Positions 8,703 to 17,732 are shown, numbered from the stretch's first letter. The stretch is DNA of 64,000 nt from Bacteroidota bacterium (GCA_947450025.1 CANFTW010000006.1:124001-188000), one strand, 5' to 3'. A program made the numbers and translations. The notes: generated from the sequence alone by a model not told the origin.

Positions 8703-10580
8703 ATGCGTTTTATAATTATTTTCTGTTTTGGTTTATTTCAGTTGTTTGCAAATGCTCAAACAATTAACGAGGCTTGGGTAAAAGAACATTATACTAAAAA
8801 AGAGTATACTATTGTAATGCGCGATGGGGTAAAGCTATTTACTACCGTATACGCTCCTAAAGATAATTCCGAAAAACATCCTTTTTTAATGACAAGAACA
8901 CCGTATTCTTGCGCTCCTTATGGAGAAGAAAATTATCAGCCTCGTTTATGGAATTTCCATTGGAGAGAATATTTAAAAGAAGGATATATTTTTGTTTTTC
9001 AAGATGTTCGTGGTCGATGGATGAGTGAAGGAACATTTATGGATGTCCGTCCTTTTAATCCAAATAAAAAATCAAAAAAAGATATTGATGAAGCAAGTGA
9101 TACGTATGATGCCGTTGATTGGTTGGTAAAAAATATCCCGAACAATAATGGAAATGTGGGTGTGTTTGGAACATCTTATCCTGGCTTTTATTCCACGATG
9201 GCTGCCTTAAGCGGTCATCCGGCCATAAAAGCGGTAAGTCCTCAGGCGCCTGTAACAGAGTGGTTTAAGGGTGATGATTTTCATCACAATGGTGCATTTA
9301 TGTTATGCGATGCCTTTAATTTTTATTCAGGATTCGGTCAACCACGCCCAAAACCAACAACTATTGGACCTAAAGAATTCGAACATTATACGAATGATAT
9401 TTATAAATATTATCTAGAGGTAGGTGCTATAAAAAATTTCTCAAAATTAATGGGTGATAGCATTTTGTTTTGGAATGATTTAATGAATCATCCTAACTAT
9501 GACGAATGGTGGAAGGCGCGTGATGCCCGTGTTGGTTGTAAAAATGTAAAACCAGCTATGTTAACCGTTGGAGGCTTATTTGATGCCGAAGATTGTTTTG
9601 GCGCTTGGCGTTTATATGAGGCAATTGAGAAACAAAGTCCTGAAACAAATAATAAAATTGTGATGGGGCCATGGTTTCATGGAGGATGGAGTAAAGGTGA
9701 TGGTAGTTTTTTAGGCAATGTGCGTTTTGGAAGCAAGACATCAGAGTATTTTCAAAATACTATTGAAATTCCTTTTTTTAATTATTATCTGAAAGGAAAA
9801 GGAAGTATTGATAAGCTAGCAGAAGCATCCATCTTTTTTTCTGGAGAAAACGCTTGGAGAAACCTTTCTGCATGGCCACCAAAAGGTATGACACCAACAC
9901 CTATTTATTTTAATGATCGTGGGCTATTGTCTTTTAATAAATCAAGTTCTCAAAATAGTTTCACTAATTATATCAGCGACCCCTCTAAACCTGTTCCATT
10001 TACTGAAGATGTGTTAGATGGAAGAACAAGAGAATATATGACCGACGACCAACGTTTTGCAAGTAGACGACCAGATGTGATTACTTTTAAAACGGATGTC
10101 TTAGAAGATGATTTAACATTGGCAGGAACTGTAATTGCTGATTTAAAAGTAGCTATATCAACAACCGATGCTGATTTTGTTGTAAAGGTGATTGATGTCT
10201 TTCCAGATGGTTTTGTTTATGACACCTTAGTTTTTTCCTCAAATAAGGAGAATGATTATTTAATGGATGGATATGAAATGTTAGTTCGCGGCGAGATTAT
10301 GAGAGGGCGTTTCCGAAACAGTTTTGAAAAGCCAGAGGCATTTGACCCTAATAAAGTAACAACCGTTAAATTTGAATTGCCAGATGTGGCGCATACTTTT
10401 AAAAAAGGCCATCGTTTAATGATTCAGGTTCAAAGTTCTTGGTTCCCTTTAGCAGATAGAAATCCTCAACAATTTATAGATATTTACCATTGTGAAGATA
10501 AAGACTTTGTTAAATCAGAGGTGAAACTTTTTCATGATGCGATGAATGCATCAACGATTATTTTACCAATCTTAAAATAA
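8703..10580 (+). CDS. CocE/NonD family hydrolase (peptidase S15-like), secreted
   Basis: A 625-residue secreted hydrolase of the X-Pro dipeptidyl-peptidase / cocaine esterase / glutaryl-7-ACA acylase group. These enzymes cleave esters or amides, including some peptides. Residues 1-19 are a signal peptide ending in NAQ. The alpha/beta-hydrolase core follows, with nucleophile Ser158 in GTSYPG, the acid Asp294 in GLFDAED and His326 in WFHGGW. The C-terminal 200 residues form the jelly-roll domain typical of the family. The residues GREYMTDDQRFASRRPD-type region near 440 link the domains. It is convergent with the amidohydrolase gene; only a weak 7-bp stem separates their stops. The natural substrate is unknown. 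Confidence 0.9.
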   Translation: MRFIIIFCFGLFQLFANAQTINEAWVKEHYTKKEYTIVMRDGVKLFTTVYAPKDNSEKHPFLMTRTPYSCAPYGEENYQPRLWNFHWREYLKEGYIFVFQDVRGRWMSEGTFMDVRPFNPNKKSKKDIDEASDTYDAVDWLVKNIPNNNGNVGVFGTSYPGFYSTMAALSGHPAIKAVSPQAPVTEWFKGDDFHHNGAFMLCDAFNFYSGFGQPRPKPTTIGPKEFEHYTNDIYKYYLEVGAIKNFSKLMGDSILFWNDLMNHPNYDEWWKARDARVGCKNVKPAMLTVGGLFDAEDCFGAWRLYEAIEKQSPETNNKIVMGPWFHGGWSKGDGSFLGNVRFGSKTSEYFQNTIEIPFFNYYLKGKGSIDKLAEASIFFSGENAWRNLSAWPPKGMTPTPIYFNDRGLLSFNKSSSQNSFTNYISDPSKPVPFTEDVLDGRTREYMTDDQRFASRRPDVITFKTDVLEDDLTLAGTVIADLKVAISTTDADFVVKVIDVFPDGFVYDTLVFSSNKENDYLMDGYEMLVRGEIMRGRFRNSFEKPEAFDPNKVTTVKFELPDVAHTFKKGHRLMIQVQSSWFPLADRNPQQFIDIYHCEDKDFVKSEVKLFHDAMNASTIILPILK

Positions 10581-10595
10581 GAAGGATTTATTCTC

Positions 10596-11879
10596 TTATT
10601 CTTTAATACCCAATTTATTGGAGTATTTATGATATAATTCAGTTTGAAAATTGTTTAAAGAAATGATGCGACCATTTATAAATGCTAGGATGATATGATT
10701 CGTTCGCATATCTAAAATATCACCATCCGAAACAATGATAGAAGCTAATTTTCCTTCTTCTAAACTTCCAACTAGTTGATCTATGCCTAATATTTTTGCT
10801 GAACTCAAGGTAATACTTTGTAAGGCCTGCTCTTTAGTTAAACCATAAGCAGCTGCGGTGCCTGCTAAAAAAGGAATGTTACGAGCGTTCATAGCTTCCA
10901 TATCTCCCTGATTTTGCAAGCAAAATAACACAGAGTCTTTTTGTAAAAGATAAGGAAGTTTATAAATTAAATCTGTTTCAGCTTCAGGTAAATCTGGTAA
11001 ATCATGCAATCGATTTAACATCACGGGAATATGATTTTCCTTTAAAAGCTTGGTGATTTTATAGCTATCCTTTCCTCCAACCAATACCATTTTTTTAATG
11101 GCAAATTTTTTCGAAAAATTAATCGCTCCTATAATATCCTTTACATAGTCGGCATGTATGTATAAGTTTTTAGTTCCATCAAAAATGCCTTTCATAGCCT
11201 CAAAGCGCAAGTTTTTTTCAATCACATTGGTGGCATGGTAATAGGCTAATGCATTTTCAAAAAAGGCATTAAGATCATTTACTTGTTCAGTATACTTATT
11301 GTTTTTTTCGCTTGGTTGTGGCTCAGCCCACCATCCTTGTTTTTGAATCGATTTTGGAAAATTAAGATGTATCCCATCATCAGCCTTAATCACAGCATCC
11401 TCCCAATTCCATCCGTCTGTTGCTAAAATTGATGACATTCCGCTAATTGTGCCGTAACGAGGGGTAGACTGTGTATATAATACGCCGTTTGTTTTAACGG
11501 TTTCTAATATTTTACTTTCGGCATTATAGGCAATTAAACTTCTGATATGAGGATTATATTCACCAACCTCTGCATAGTCACTTGTTTGTCTCACAGCCTC
11601 CGCTTCTTGCAATCCCAAAATACAATTTGGAGCAATTAAACCAGGGTAAACATGCTTGCCAAATACATCAATCGTTGTATCAAACTTTGTGATATCGATT
11701 TTTATTAAACGGGCATCTGCAATAAAGTCAATTTTATTGTCTTTAATAGAGATTAAACTATTTTCAATAATTTCTCCATTACCAATATGAGCAATGCCGT
11801 TCTTCAGTAAAATATGTTTTTTATTTTGAGCCGATAGAAGTGTCGTAATTAATAAAAACGAAATCAAAAATTTTATCAT
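10596..11879 (-). CDS. Periplasmic amidohydrolase-like protein without the HxH metal site
   Basis: A 427-residue imidazolonepropionase-like amidohydrolase. I start it at the ATG at 11879, which opens a signal peptide (MIKFLISFLLITTLLSAQ); the open frame runs on to 12077 but that extension would cover the start of the divergent methyltransferase gene. The family signature at the first metal ligands, normally PGLID-HxH-G, reads PGLIAPNCILG here, so both histidines are absent. The rest keeps the family layout: NPHIRSLIAYN, a TPRYGTISGMSS block and a C-terminal GSLEEGKLASIIVSDGD strand. I recall this His-less subfamily from Bacteroidota, usually beside a second amidohydrolase; no partner is present here. 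A catalytic role is doubtful. Confidence 0.8.
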   Translation of the reverse strand: MIKFLISFLLITTLLSAQNKKHILLKNGIAHIGNGEIIENSLISIKDNKIDFIADARLIKIDITKFDTTIDVFGKHVYPGLIAPNCILGLQEAEAVRQTSDYAEVGEYNPHIRSLIAYNAESKILETVKTNGVLYTQSTPRYGTISGMSSILATDGWNWEDAVIKADDGIHLNFPKSIQKQGWWAEPQPSEKNNKYTEQVNDLNAFFENALAYYHATNVIEKNLRFEAMKGIFDGTKNLYIHADYVKDIIGAINFSKKFAIKKMVLVGGKDSYKITKLLKENHIPVMLNRLHDLPDLPEAETDLIYKLPYLLQKDSVLFCLQNQGDMEAMNARNIPFLAGTAAAYGLTKEQALQSITLSSAKILGIDQLVGSLEEGKLASIIVSDGDILDMRTNHIILAFINGRIISLNNFQTELYHKYSNKLGIKE

Positions 11880-12041
11880 GGTGAACCTATTTGGTAATAG
11901 GTAAATATAAGAAATAATCACCATTCCTAAAAAACAACACTTCTGGTTTTTATGATGAATAAACCTTTTGACAAATGGAATAATAACAAAATCAACATAT
12001 GAAAAAAATAAAGTAACTTCGAGATCTAAACTTTTGGGTTC

Positions 12042-13253
12042 ATGGGTAAAAAAATAATCAAACAAGCTAAGCCGCATCGCATACTTTTACAGGCAGTCGT
12101 TAACGCCTTACATACTATTTTTAATGATCATAAGTATGCCGATAAGGTCATTGAAAAAACATTAAAAGAAAATCCAAAATTTGGGAGCAGAGATAGACGA
12201 TTTATTGCGGAAACTACTTATGATATTGTTCGGAATTATAGATTATTGAGTTATTTAGCAGATTCTAATGATGGTTTTTGGGAAATTTTAGGTGTTTATT
12301 TTATTGTGAGACATTTGCCAATGCCGGATGAACGCGACTTTAAAAATTTAAACGAAAAAATAATTCTTGACAAGTATAAAGCAATTAAAGAACAAAAAAT
12401 TTCACAGTCATTCCCTGATTGGTTGTGGGATTTATGTGAGACTGAATTAGGAAAAGAGGTATGGGAAGAACAAGCTAAGGCGTTAAATAAACAAGCTGAG
12501 GTTGTGTTAAGAGTCAATACCTTAAAAACTAAAAAAGCCATTTTAAAACAACATTTAGCTGAACAAGAAATTGAGGTGGATTTTTTAGAAGGATATGATG
12601 ATGCCTTAATTTTAGACAAGAGACAAAATTTATTTTCTAATCCATTATTTAAATTAGGCTTATTTGAATTACAAGATGCAGGATCTCAGCATATCTCCGA
12701 ATTTTTAGGAGTTGAACCAGGTATGAGAGTGATAGATGCTTGTGCTGGTGGTGGTGGAAAAACATTACATATAGCGGCATTAATGCAAAATAAGGGCCGT
12801 ATAATATCTATGGACATTACACAATGGAAATTAGATGAATTAAAAAAACGTGCTCGCAGAGCAACAGCAAGTAATATTGAGCCTCGATTAATTGAAAGTA
12901 GTAAAACGATTAAGCGATTAGAAAATTCTGCAGATAGGTTATTATTAGATGTTCCTTGTAGTGGAACCGGTGTGATTAAACGTAATCCAGACGCGAAATG
13001 GAAACTAAATTTAGATTTTATTGAACGAACGAAAGCGATTCAACAGAAAATTTTGAGTGAATATTGTTTCATGACTAAAAAAGGAGGGCAATTAGTATAT
13101 TCTACCTGTAGTATTTTGCCGAGTGAAAATAGACATCAAGTGGATGAATTTTTAAAGAATAACAAAGATTTCGAATTGATAAAAGATAAAACAATCTTAC
13201 CAAGTGAAGGATTTGATGGTTTTTATATGGCACTTATTAAGCGTGTTGCTTAA
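12042..13253 (+). CDS. RsmB-type rRNA (cytosine-C5) methyltransferase
   Basis: A 403-residue RsmB/NOP2-family enzyme that methylates C5 of cytosine in RNA, probably 16S rRNA, using S-adenosylmethionine. An N-terminal NusB-like helical region (about 10-75) precedes the Rossmann methyltransferase domain. The SAM loop is DACAGGGGK. The two family cysteines are Cys306 in VPCSGTG and Cys356 in STCS. There is no C-terminal PUA extension. It is divergent from the amidohydrolase gene and followed by a rhodanese gene 57 bases on. The exact target base is not deducible. Confidence 0.9.
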   Translation: MGKKIIKQAKPHRILLQAVVNALHTIFNDHKYADKVIEKTLKENPKFGSRDRRFIAETTYDIVRNYRLLSYLADSNDGFWEILGVYFIVRHLPMPDERDFKNLNEKIILDKYKAIKEQKISQSFPDWLWDLCETELGKEVWEEQAKALNKQAEVVLRVNTLKTKKAILKQHLAEQEIEVDFLEGYDDALILDKRQNLFSNPLFKLGLFELQDAGSQHISEFLGVEPGMRVIDACAGGGGKTLHIAALMQNKGRIISMDITQWKLDELKKRARRATASNIEPRLIESSKTIKRLENSADRLLLDVPCSGTGVIKRNPDAKWKLNLDFIERTKAIQQKILSEYCFMTKKGGQLVYSTCSILPSENRHQVDEFLKNNKDFELIKDKTILPSEGFDGFYMALIKRVA

Positions 13254-13310
13254 ATCGTTAATCAATATAAATAGCAATAACTAGTATTAATAAATTATAT
13301 ATAAAATAGT

Positions 13311-13697
13311 ATGAAAAAAATAATTACTCTATTAGCTCTCTTTATTTCAGCCATCAGTTTTGCGCAAACTAAAATCGAAAATGTAGATGCAACAACTTTT
13401 AAAAAATTAATCGACGAAAAAAAATCGGTATTAATTGATTTAAGAACATCTGATGAATTAAAAATGAAAGGGTATATTAAGGGTTATACACAGATTGATT
13501 ATTTTCAAAATAATATTGAAGCAGTGATCACCAAGTTAGATAAGAAAAAAACGTATTTGATTTATTGCGCAGGAGGCGGTAGAAGTGGTGAATGTGCAGA
13601 GTTAATGCAAAAGCTAGGATTTACCCATGTTGTTAATTTAGAGAAAGGTTTTGACGATTGGAAGAAAAAAGGATTTGAAATAGAAAAGAAAAATTAA
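13311..13697 (+). CDS. Exported rhodanese-domain protein
   Basis: A 128-residue single-domain rhodanese with a signal peptide (cleavage after SFAQ, about residue 19), so it acts in the periplasm or outer membrane side. The active-site loop CAGGGR starts at Cys86, the persulfide-carrying cysteine of rhodaneses, and the CH2-type end of the domain is GFDDWKKKGF. Rhodaneses move sulfane sulfur or act as redox/sulfur sensors; the donor is unknown. It lies behind the RNA methyltransferase gene and ends at a strong bidirectional terminator. Confidence 0.88.
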   Translation: MKKIITLLALFISAISFAQTKIENVDATTFKKLIDEKKSVLIDLRTSDELKMKGYIKGYTQIDYFQNNIEAVITKLDKKKTYLIYCAGGGRSGECAELMQKLGFTHVVNLEKGFDDWKKKGFEIEKKN

Positions 13698-13710
13698 ACT
13701 TTAAAATAAA

Positions 13711-13739
13711 AAAGCTCATCAATTGATGAGCTTTTTTTT
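13711..13739. terminator. Bidirectional terminator, rhodanese / CtpA operon
   Basis: A perfect 24-base palindrome (arms AAAGCTCATCAA and TTGATGAGCTTT) is flanked by Ts on the plus side and by As, which read as Ts on the minus strand, on the left. It serves both convergent transcripts. Confidence 0.88.
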
Positions 13740-13744
13740 ATGAC

Positions 13745-14200
13745 TTATTTGTATCCTACCATAAACACGGCACAGCCGCTATAGGAACCTTCTTCGGAGG
13801 GAGGGATGACATAATCAATGTATACTTGTCGTGATTTAGAGACTTCAAATTCAAATTCTTTAGCAGCACCTTTATCTTTCGAAGAAAACAATAGTTTTCT
13901 GTTTTTAGACTCTTTGCTTTTATTATAAATCTGAACTTCTACTTGTTTTGGTAAAGCTTCTAGTTCAAAAATGATGCGGTATTTTTCACCAATAAATAAA
14001 GGGACTTCTATCTCTTTTATAGTTTCTTTGTTTTTATACAGAATACGAGTTAGTTCAGAACTATCATATTTATAAGGTTCAAGCGTAGCTTTTGCTTTAT
14101 CTTTTAGTTCTTTTGCGTTACATAATACATCTCCTCTTTGAAACGCCATTAATGACACTACAAGAGGGATGCTAAATAAGGGAGTAATAATTTTTTTCAT
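13745..14200 (-). CDS. Exported protein of unknown function
   Basis: A 151-residue protein. I start it at the ATG at 14200, which gives a signal peptide MKKIITPLFSIPLVVSLMAFQ; the frame stays open upstream to 14218 and would overlap the preceding gene. The mature part contains a helix-like KELKDKAKATLEPYKYDSS stretch and then beta-rich segments, with two cysteines (near residues 27 and 144) that could pair. No known domain is recognised. It is the last gene of the operon that begins with the CtpA protease, ten bases after the lipoprotein gene, so it probably works in the envelope with them. Confidence 0.7.
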   Translation of the reverse strand: MKKIITPLFSIPLVVSLMAFQRGDVLCNAKELKDKAKATLEPYKYDSSELTRILYKNKETIKEIEVPLFIGEKYRIIFELEALPKQVEVQIYNKSKESKNRKLLFSSKDKGAAKEFEFEVSKSRQVYIDYVIPPSEEGSYSGCAVFMVGYK

Positions 14201-14210
14201 AATGTAAAAT

Positions 14211-15095
14211 TTAGTCAACTATGCTAGCTCTTAACGATTTTATGGATTCAGCAATTGGTTTAAGTTCAGAATCAGTGACTGGCATTACTGAAAAATCCAT
14301 TTCTTCATCTTTTTCCATAGCCGATTTTACTGAAGCGATGTTGTTAAATTCAGAGTTTATTTTTTCAATAGCAGTAATTAGCGCTGGGATTTCAGCATCT
14401 TTTTCTTCGTATACTTTTAAAGCCTTAATAATGGTGCGAGATAAAATCAGTTGTTCCATGAGACTGATTAACACTTTTTTATTTTTATTTTTAGAATACA
14501 CCTCAAAAGCAATGTACATGCTTTCTGTCCATGCACCTGCAAAAGCAATCACAGGAATATAGTTTTGCTTGTTTTGCTCAAACATTACATCTGTTTTTAA
14601 TTGAATGTTAGACACAATTTTTATAACAGAGTCTTCACTTGCAATATTTTTATCAAAGCGTTGTGTTAAGTTTTCGCTCTCAAAAGCTTGGTTTAAGCCT
14701 AAGAATGAACCCATATCTTTACAAGCTTTTAAGTATTCTTTTGATTCTTGATATTTTTTATTGAATAAACAATACGCTAAGTCAGAACTGTAAATTCCAA
14801 AATTAGCGCCTCTTTTAAAATTACTGGTATTGTAATGACTTGCTTTAGCTTTGTTATTTAATAAATTGGGAATAAACATAGCTCCCGATTTTTTAAATAC
14901 ATAGGCAATTTGTAGCGCCGATGGCAAAGTGTAGGACACTTCACGATCATTGGAGCTCAAGTCACTATTAGTGGTTACTGAAGAATCAACACTCTCAATA
15001 GATTCTTGATTTTTTTGATCTTCATTGTTTCCCCCGCACGAAATAAGTGCGAAGAATAAGATACAACATGGGATAGCTAAAAATTTGTAACTCAT
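14211..15095 (-). CDS. Lipoprotein of unknown function
   Basis: A 294-residue protein with a lipoprotein signal: the lipobox ends at Cys20 (ALISCGG). An acidic, Ser/Asn-rich linker follows (about 22-52). The remainder is predicted from composition to be mostly helical, with a YNTSNFKRGANFGIYSSD region and a C-terminal ESIKSLRASIVD. I recall similar lipoproteins in Bacteroidota but no function. It lies 34 bases after the CtpA protease gene and 10 bases before the small exported protein gene, a three-gene envelope operon. Confidence 0.72.
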   Translation of the reverse strand: MSYKFLAIPCCILFFALISCGGNNEDQKNQESIESVDSSVTTNSDLSSNDREVSYTLPSALQIAYVFKKSGAMFIPNLLNNKAKASHYNTSNFKRGANFGIYSSDLAYCLFNKKYQESKEYLKACKDMGSFLGLNQAFESENLTQRFDKNIASEDSVIKIVSNIQLKTDVMFEQNKQNYIPVIAFAGAWTESMYIAFEVYSKNKNKKVLISLMEQLILSRTIIKALKVYEEKDAEIPALITAIEKINSEFNNIASVKSAMEKDEEMDFSVMPVTDSELKPIAESIKSLRASIVD

Positions 15096-15129
15096 AATTT
15101 ATATTTAATAATAGTAAAATTACATTTTT

Positions 15130-16758
15130 TTATTTAGATAACAACTCCACCGCTTTTAAAATACATTTATCATTTTGGTTAATGATTGGGTAGTAAGCAT
15201 CTTTATCAAACATATCTCTACCAATAAATGCTTTTAAATAAGGATTAAGTGCTTCATTTATTTTTGTTTTAGCTATATTGTCTATCATTAATTTTTGTTT
15301 AGAACAGTAATCGTAAAATTCGGTTAATATATCAGGGCTAATTTCAAATTTTTCAATATAATTCTTAGAGTTGCCGAAGGCTTTGAGTTGGGTTCTGTTT
15401 TTATCGGCATATTCAAAAGCAAAGGCGTTAATCGCGCCAGAATAAAATATTTTATTTAAATAGGAATTCGTTTTAGCGGTATCCAAAGGCACAAAGACAT
15501 CTGGCATAATTCCGCCGCCACCATAAACTATTTTTCCTTCGGGTGTTCTGTACTGTTTAGTTTTGTCTAATTTCACGCTATCTTGGTGCAATAGTTCGCC
15601 AGATGCATAACGATCATATTCTTCATTATAATATTGATTCTTATCGTCGGAGTATGGTTTTTGAATACATCGTCCGGTTGGTGTATAATAGCGCGCAATC
15701 GTTAATCGAATGGCTGAACCGTCAGGTAATTGTAATTGGTCTTGAACTAAGCCTTTCCCAAAACTTCTTCTTCCTATGATGGTTCCTCTATCGTTATCTT
15801 GAATGGCTCCAGCTACAATTTCACTAGCACTTGCAGAACCTTCATCAATTAAAACAACTAAAGGATTATTTTCAAAACTTCCATGCTCGGTAGCTTTATA
15901 CATTTTTTTTGGATTTGCTCGACCTTGAGTATATACTATCTGTAAGCCATTGGTTAAAAATTCATCTGATATATCCACTGCTGCATTTAAATAGCCGCCT
16001 GGGTTACCTCTTAAATCCAAGATTAATTTTTTCATCCCTAATTGACTTAATTGATTAAAGGCTTTTAGGTATTCTTGATAGGTAGTTGCTGCAAATTTAC
16101 TAATCTTAATATATCCGACATTCGGAGTAACCATATAAGAAGCATCTAGGCTATAAAGCGGAATAGCATCTCGGGTAATTTTAAAATCTAATGGTTTTGA
16201 AAAGCCATGGCGCATAATGGTGATATTAACTTTTGTACCACTTTTTCCTCTTAATTGATCAAATACTTCTTTGTTGGTGATTTTAACTCCTGCTACTTTT
16301 TTACTTTCTACTTTAATAATTTTGTCACCTGCTCTAATTCCAACTTTTTCAGATGGTCCACCTTCTATTGGCACAATCACTCTAATGGTATCTTTTATAA
16401 TGTTAAATTCCACACCAATGCCATCAAAATTCCCTTCTAGGGGCTCATTAACGGTTTCAAATTCACTTGCAGGAATATAACTCGAATGTGGGTCTAAACT
16501 TTGTAACATTGATGTAACTGTTTTTTCTACTAAGTCCTTTTTGTTAATCGTATCAACATATTGGTATTCGATATAATCTATCAAACTGTTAATTTTATCA
16601 ATACTTGCCTCATGATAGCCTAAGTTTTTTTCTGCCCCTGAATCGATGCGTTTATTTAAAAAATAACCCAACCAAATACCAAGGACTAGTACAAAAGACA
16701 ATATGATTGGTAAAAAAACGTTATACTTTTTTGGAGGTGTAGATGGGTCAATGTCCAT
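15130..16758 (-). CDS. C-terminal processing peptidase, family S41 (CtpA)
   Basis: A 542-residue membrane-anchored periplasmic serine protease that trims or degrades envelope proteins from their C-termini. Residues 14-35 form the membrane anchor. An S41 N-terminal region is followed by a PDZ domain at about 108-190 (GIGVEF, then IEGGPSEKVGIRAGD). The catalytic core has the strand LDLRGNPGG, the nucleophile serine within GSASAS (307-312) and the general base Lys335 in SFGKG. A C-terminal region of about 200 residues follows. A TACCTTTG box lies 23 bases upstream, and the two downstream genes are probably cotranscribed. Confidence 0.94.
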   Translation of the reverse strand: MDIDPSTPPKKYNVFLPIILSFVLVLGIWLGYFLNKRIDSGAEKNLGYHEASIDKINSLIDYIEYQYVDTINKKDLVEKTVTSMLQSLDPHSSYIPASEFETVNEPLEGNFDGIGVEFNIIKDTIRVIVPIEGGPSEKVGIRAGDKIIKVESKKVAGVKITNKEVFDQLRGKSGTKVNITIMRHGFSKPLDFKITRDAIPLYSLDASYMVTPNVGYIKISKFAATTYQEYLKAFNQLSQLGMKKLILDLRGNPGGYLNAAVDISDEFLTNGLQIVYTQGRANPKKMYKATEHGSFENNPLVVLIDEGSASASEIVAGAIQDNDRGTIIGRRSFGKGLVQDQLQLPDGSAIRLTIARYYTPTGRCIQKPYSDDKNQYYNEEYDRYASGELLHQDSVKLDKTKQYRTPEGKIVYGGGGIMPDVFVPLDTAKTNSYLNKIFYSGAINAFAFEYADKNRTQLKAFGNSKNYIEKFEISPDILTEFYDYCSKQKLMIDNIAKTKINEALNPYLKAFIGRDMFDKDAYYPIINQNDKCILKAVELLSK

Positions 16759-16781
16759 ATGAAAAGATTATATTTGTAGTG

Positions 16782-16789
16782 CAAAGGTA
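16782..16789 (-). promoter_or_regulatory. Candidate -7 box of the CtpA operon
   Basis: The minus-strand octamer TACCTTTG matches TAnnTTTG and lies 23 bases from the CtpA start. No clear -33 TTG is visible. Confidence 0.38.
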
Positions 16790-16814
16790 TCTCTTTAACT
16801 TATTATTTTGAGGA

Positions 16815-17264
16815 ATGTTTAGAAAAATTAGCATATTCATACTTGTGGCTTTCATCAGCCTTTTTTCTGCATGTAAAAAGAAAAGTAAAACTGTTCAGGA
16901 CAACATCCCGTATCAAACAGTAAATCTGACACTTTATCCAAATGACCCTTTAAATTTTAAAATTCAGGTGGTTGGCGGTTGGATGTACGTGAATGGAGGT
17001 ATTAATGGCATTATTGTGTATCGAAAAACAGCCACAAATTCACCAACTGATTTTGTGGCGATAGAGCGCACTTCAACGTCGTTACCAGATGATCCTTATG
17101 CCAAAGTGAAGGTTCAGTCGGATAATTTTACCTTAAAAGACACCATTAGTGGTTCAAAATGGCAAATTATTGATGGGGCTTTGATTTCAGGGCCTGCCAC
17201 TCAAAGTTTACGACAATATAGTGCGGTTTTTGATGGAGTAAATACTTTAACCATTCGGAATTAA
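16815..17264 (+). CDS. Lipoprotein with a Rieske-like fold lacking all cluster ligands
   Basis: A 149-residue lipoprotein with Cys20 in the lipobox LFSAC. The mature part follows a Bacteroidota Rieske-like pattern: GGWMYVNGGINGIIVYRK, then AIERTSTS, then SGSKWQIIDGALISGPATQSLRQY and a final LTIRN strand. In Rieske proteins the same places hold Cys-x-His and Cys-x2-His, and the GSRFxLxDGxxxxGPAxxPLxxY frame is the second cluster loop. Here AIERTSTS and TISGSKW have no Cys or His, and no cysteine remains in the mature chain. So the iron-sulfur cluster cannot form. The family assignment rests on pattern memory; the function is unknown. Confidence 0.6.
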   Translation: MFRKISIFILVAFISLFSACKKKSKTVQDNIPYQTVNLTLYPNDPLNFKIQVVGGWMYVNGGINGIIVYRKTATNSPTDFVAIERTSTSLPDDPYAKVKVQSDNFTLKDTISGSKWQIIDGALISGPATQSLRQYSAVFDGVNTLTIRN

Positions 17265-17268
17265 GCAT

Positions 17269-17297
17269 AAAAAAATCCCCACTATTTCTAGCAGGGA
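17269..17297 (-). terminator. Terminator of the RRM gene
   Basis: On the minus strand, TCCCTGCTA pairs with TAGTGGGGA (two G-U pairs, GAAA loop) and is followed by seven Ts. Confidence 0.75.
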
Positions 17298-17320
17298 CCG
17301 TTCTTCATTTATGTTGGTTT

Positions 17321-17575
17321 TTATGCGTTCTCTGGTTTTCCTTTTGCTTGCGAAACAACAATGGCACGTTCATAGTGTTCAGTTCCGTTTAACGAATCAA
17401 TGGCTTTTTGACCATCTTCATCATTTGCCATTTCAACAAAGCCAAAGCCGCGGCTTCGTTTTGTTTCTTTATCTTTAATAATTCTTACCGAGGTAACCTC
17501 GCCGTACTGAGAAAAAAGTTCACTAAGTGCTTGTTCTCTTACCTTAAAGCTGATGTTGCTTACAAAAATATTCAT
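17321..17575 (-). CDS. RNA-binding protein with a single RRM
   Basis: An 84-residue protein that is nearly all one RNA recognition motif. RNP2 is IFVSNI (3-8) and RNP1 is RGFGFVEM (42-49) with the aromatic residues needed for RNA stacking. Such small glycine-poor RRM proteins occur in cyanobacteria and Bacteroidota and bind single-stranded RNA, acting post-transcriptionally. The gene stands alone, with an AT-rich leader of over 100 bases that could be a regulatory 5' UTR, and its own terminator. The target RNAs are unknown. Confidence 0.93.
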   Translation of the reverse strand: MNIFVSNISFKVREQALSELFSQYGEVTSVRIIKDKETKRSRGFGFVEMANDEDGQKAIDSLNGTEHYERAIVVSQAKGKPENA

Positions 17576-17732
17576 AACATTATTAATTTAGTTATAGTAA
17601 AATTAAAACAAAAAAATTAATAAACAAATCTTTTTCAATATTTTTTTCGGTGAATAATAGATTTTGTTCTACGAGTGACTATTTTTTATCTTTTAATGTA
17701 AAGGCTAATTCCGAGTTTTTTAGAGGTTTGCT

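Noticed and set aside
10576-10600. Hairpin between the CocE-type hydrolase and amidohydrolase stops (AATAAGA with TCTTATT)
   Set aside because: Only a 7-bp AT stem with no proper T run; too weak to call a terminator.
11880-12077. N-terminal extension of the amidohydrolase frame
   Set aside because: It would overlap the start of the divergent methyltransferase gene and places a signal peptide in the interior; the ATG at 11879 is the sensible start.
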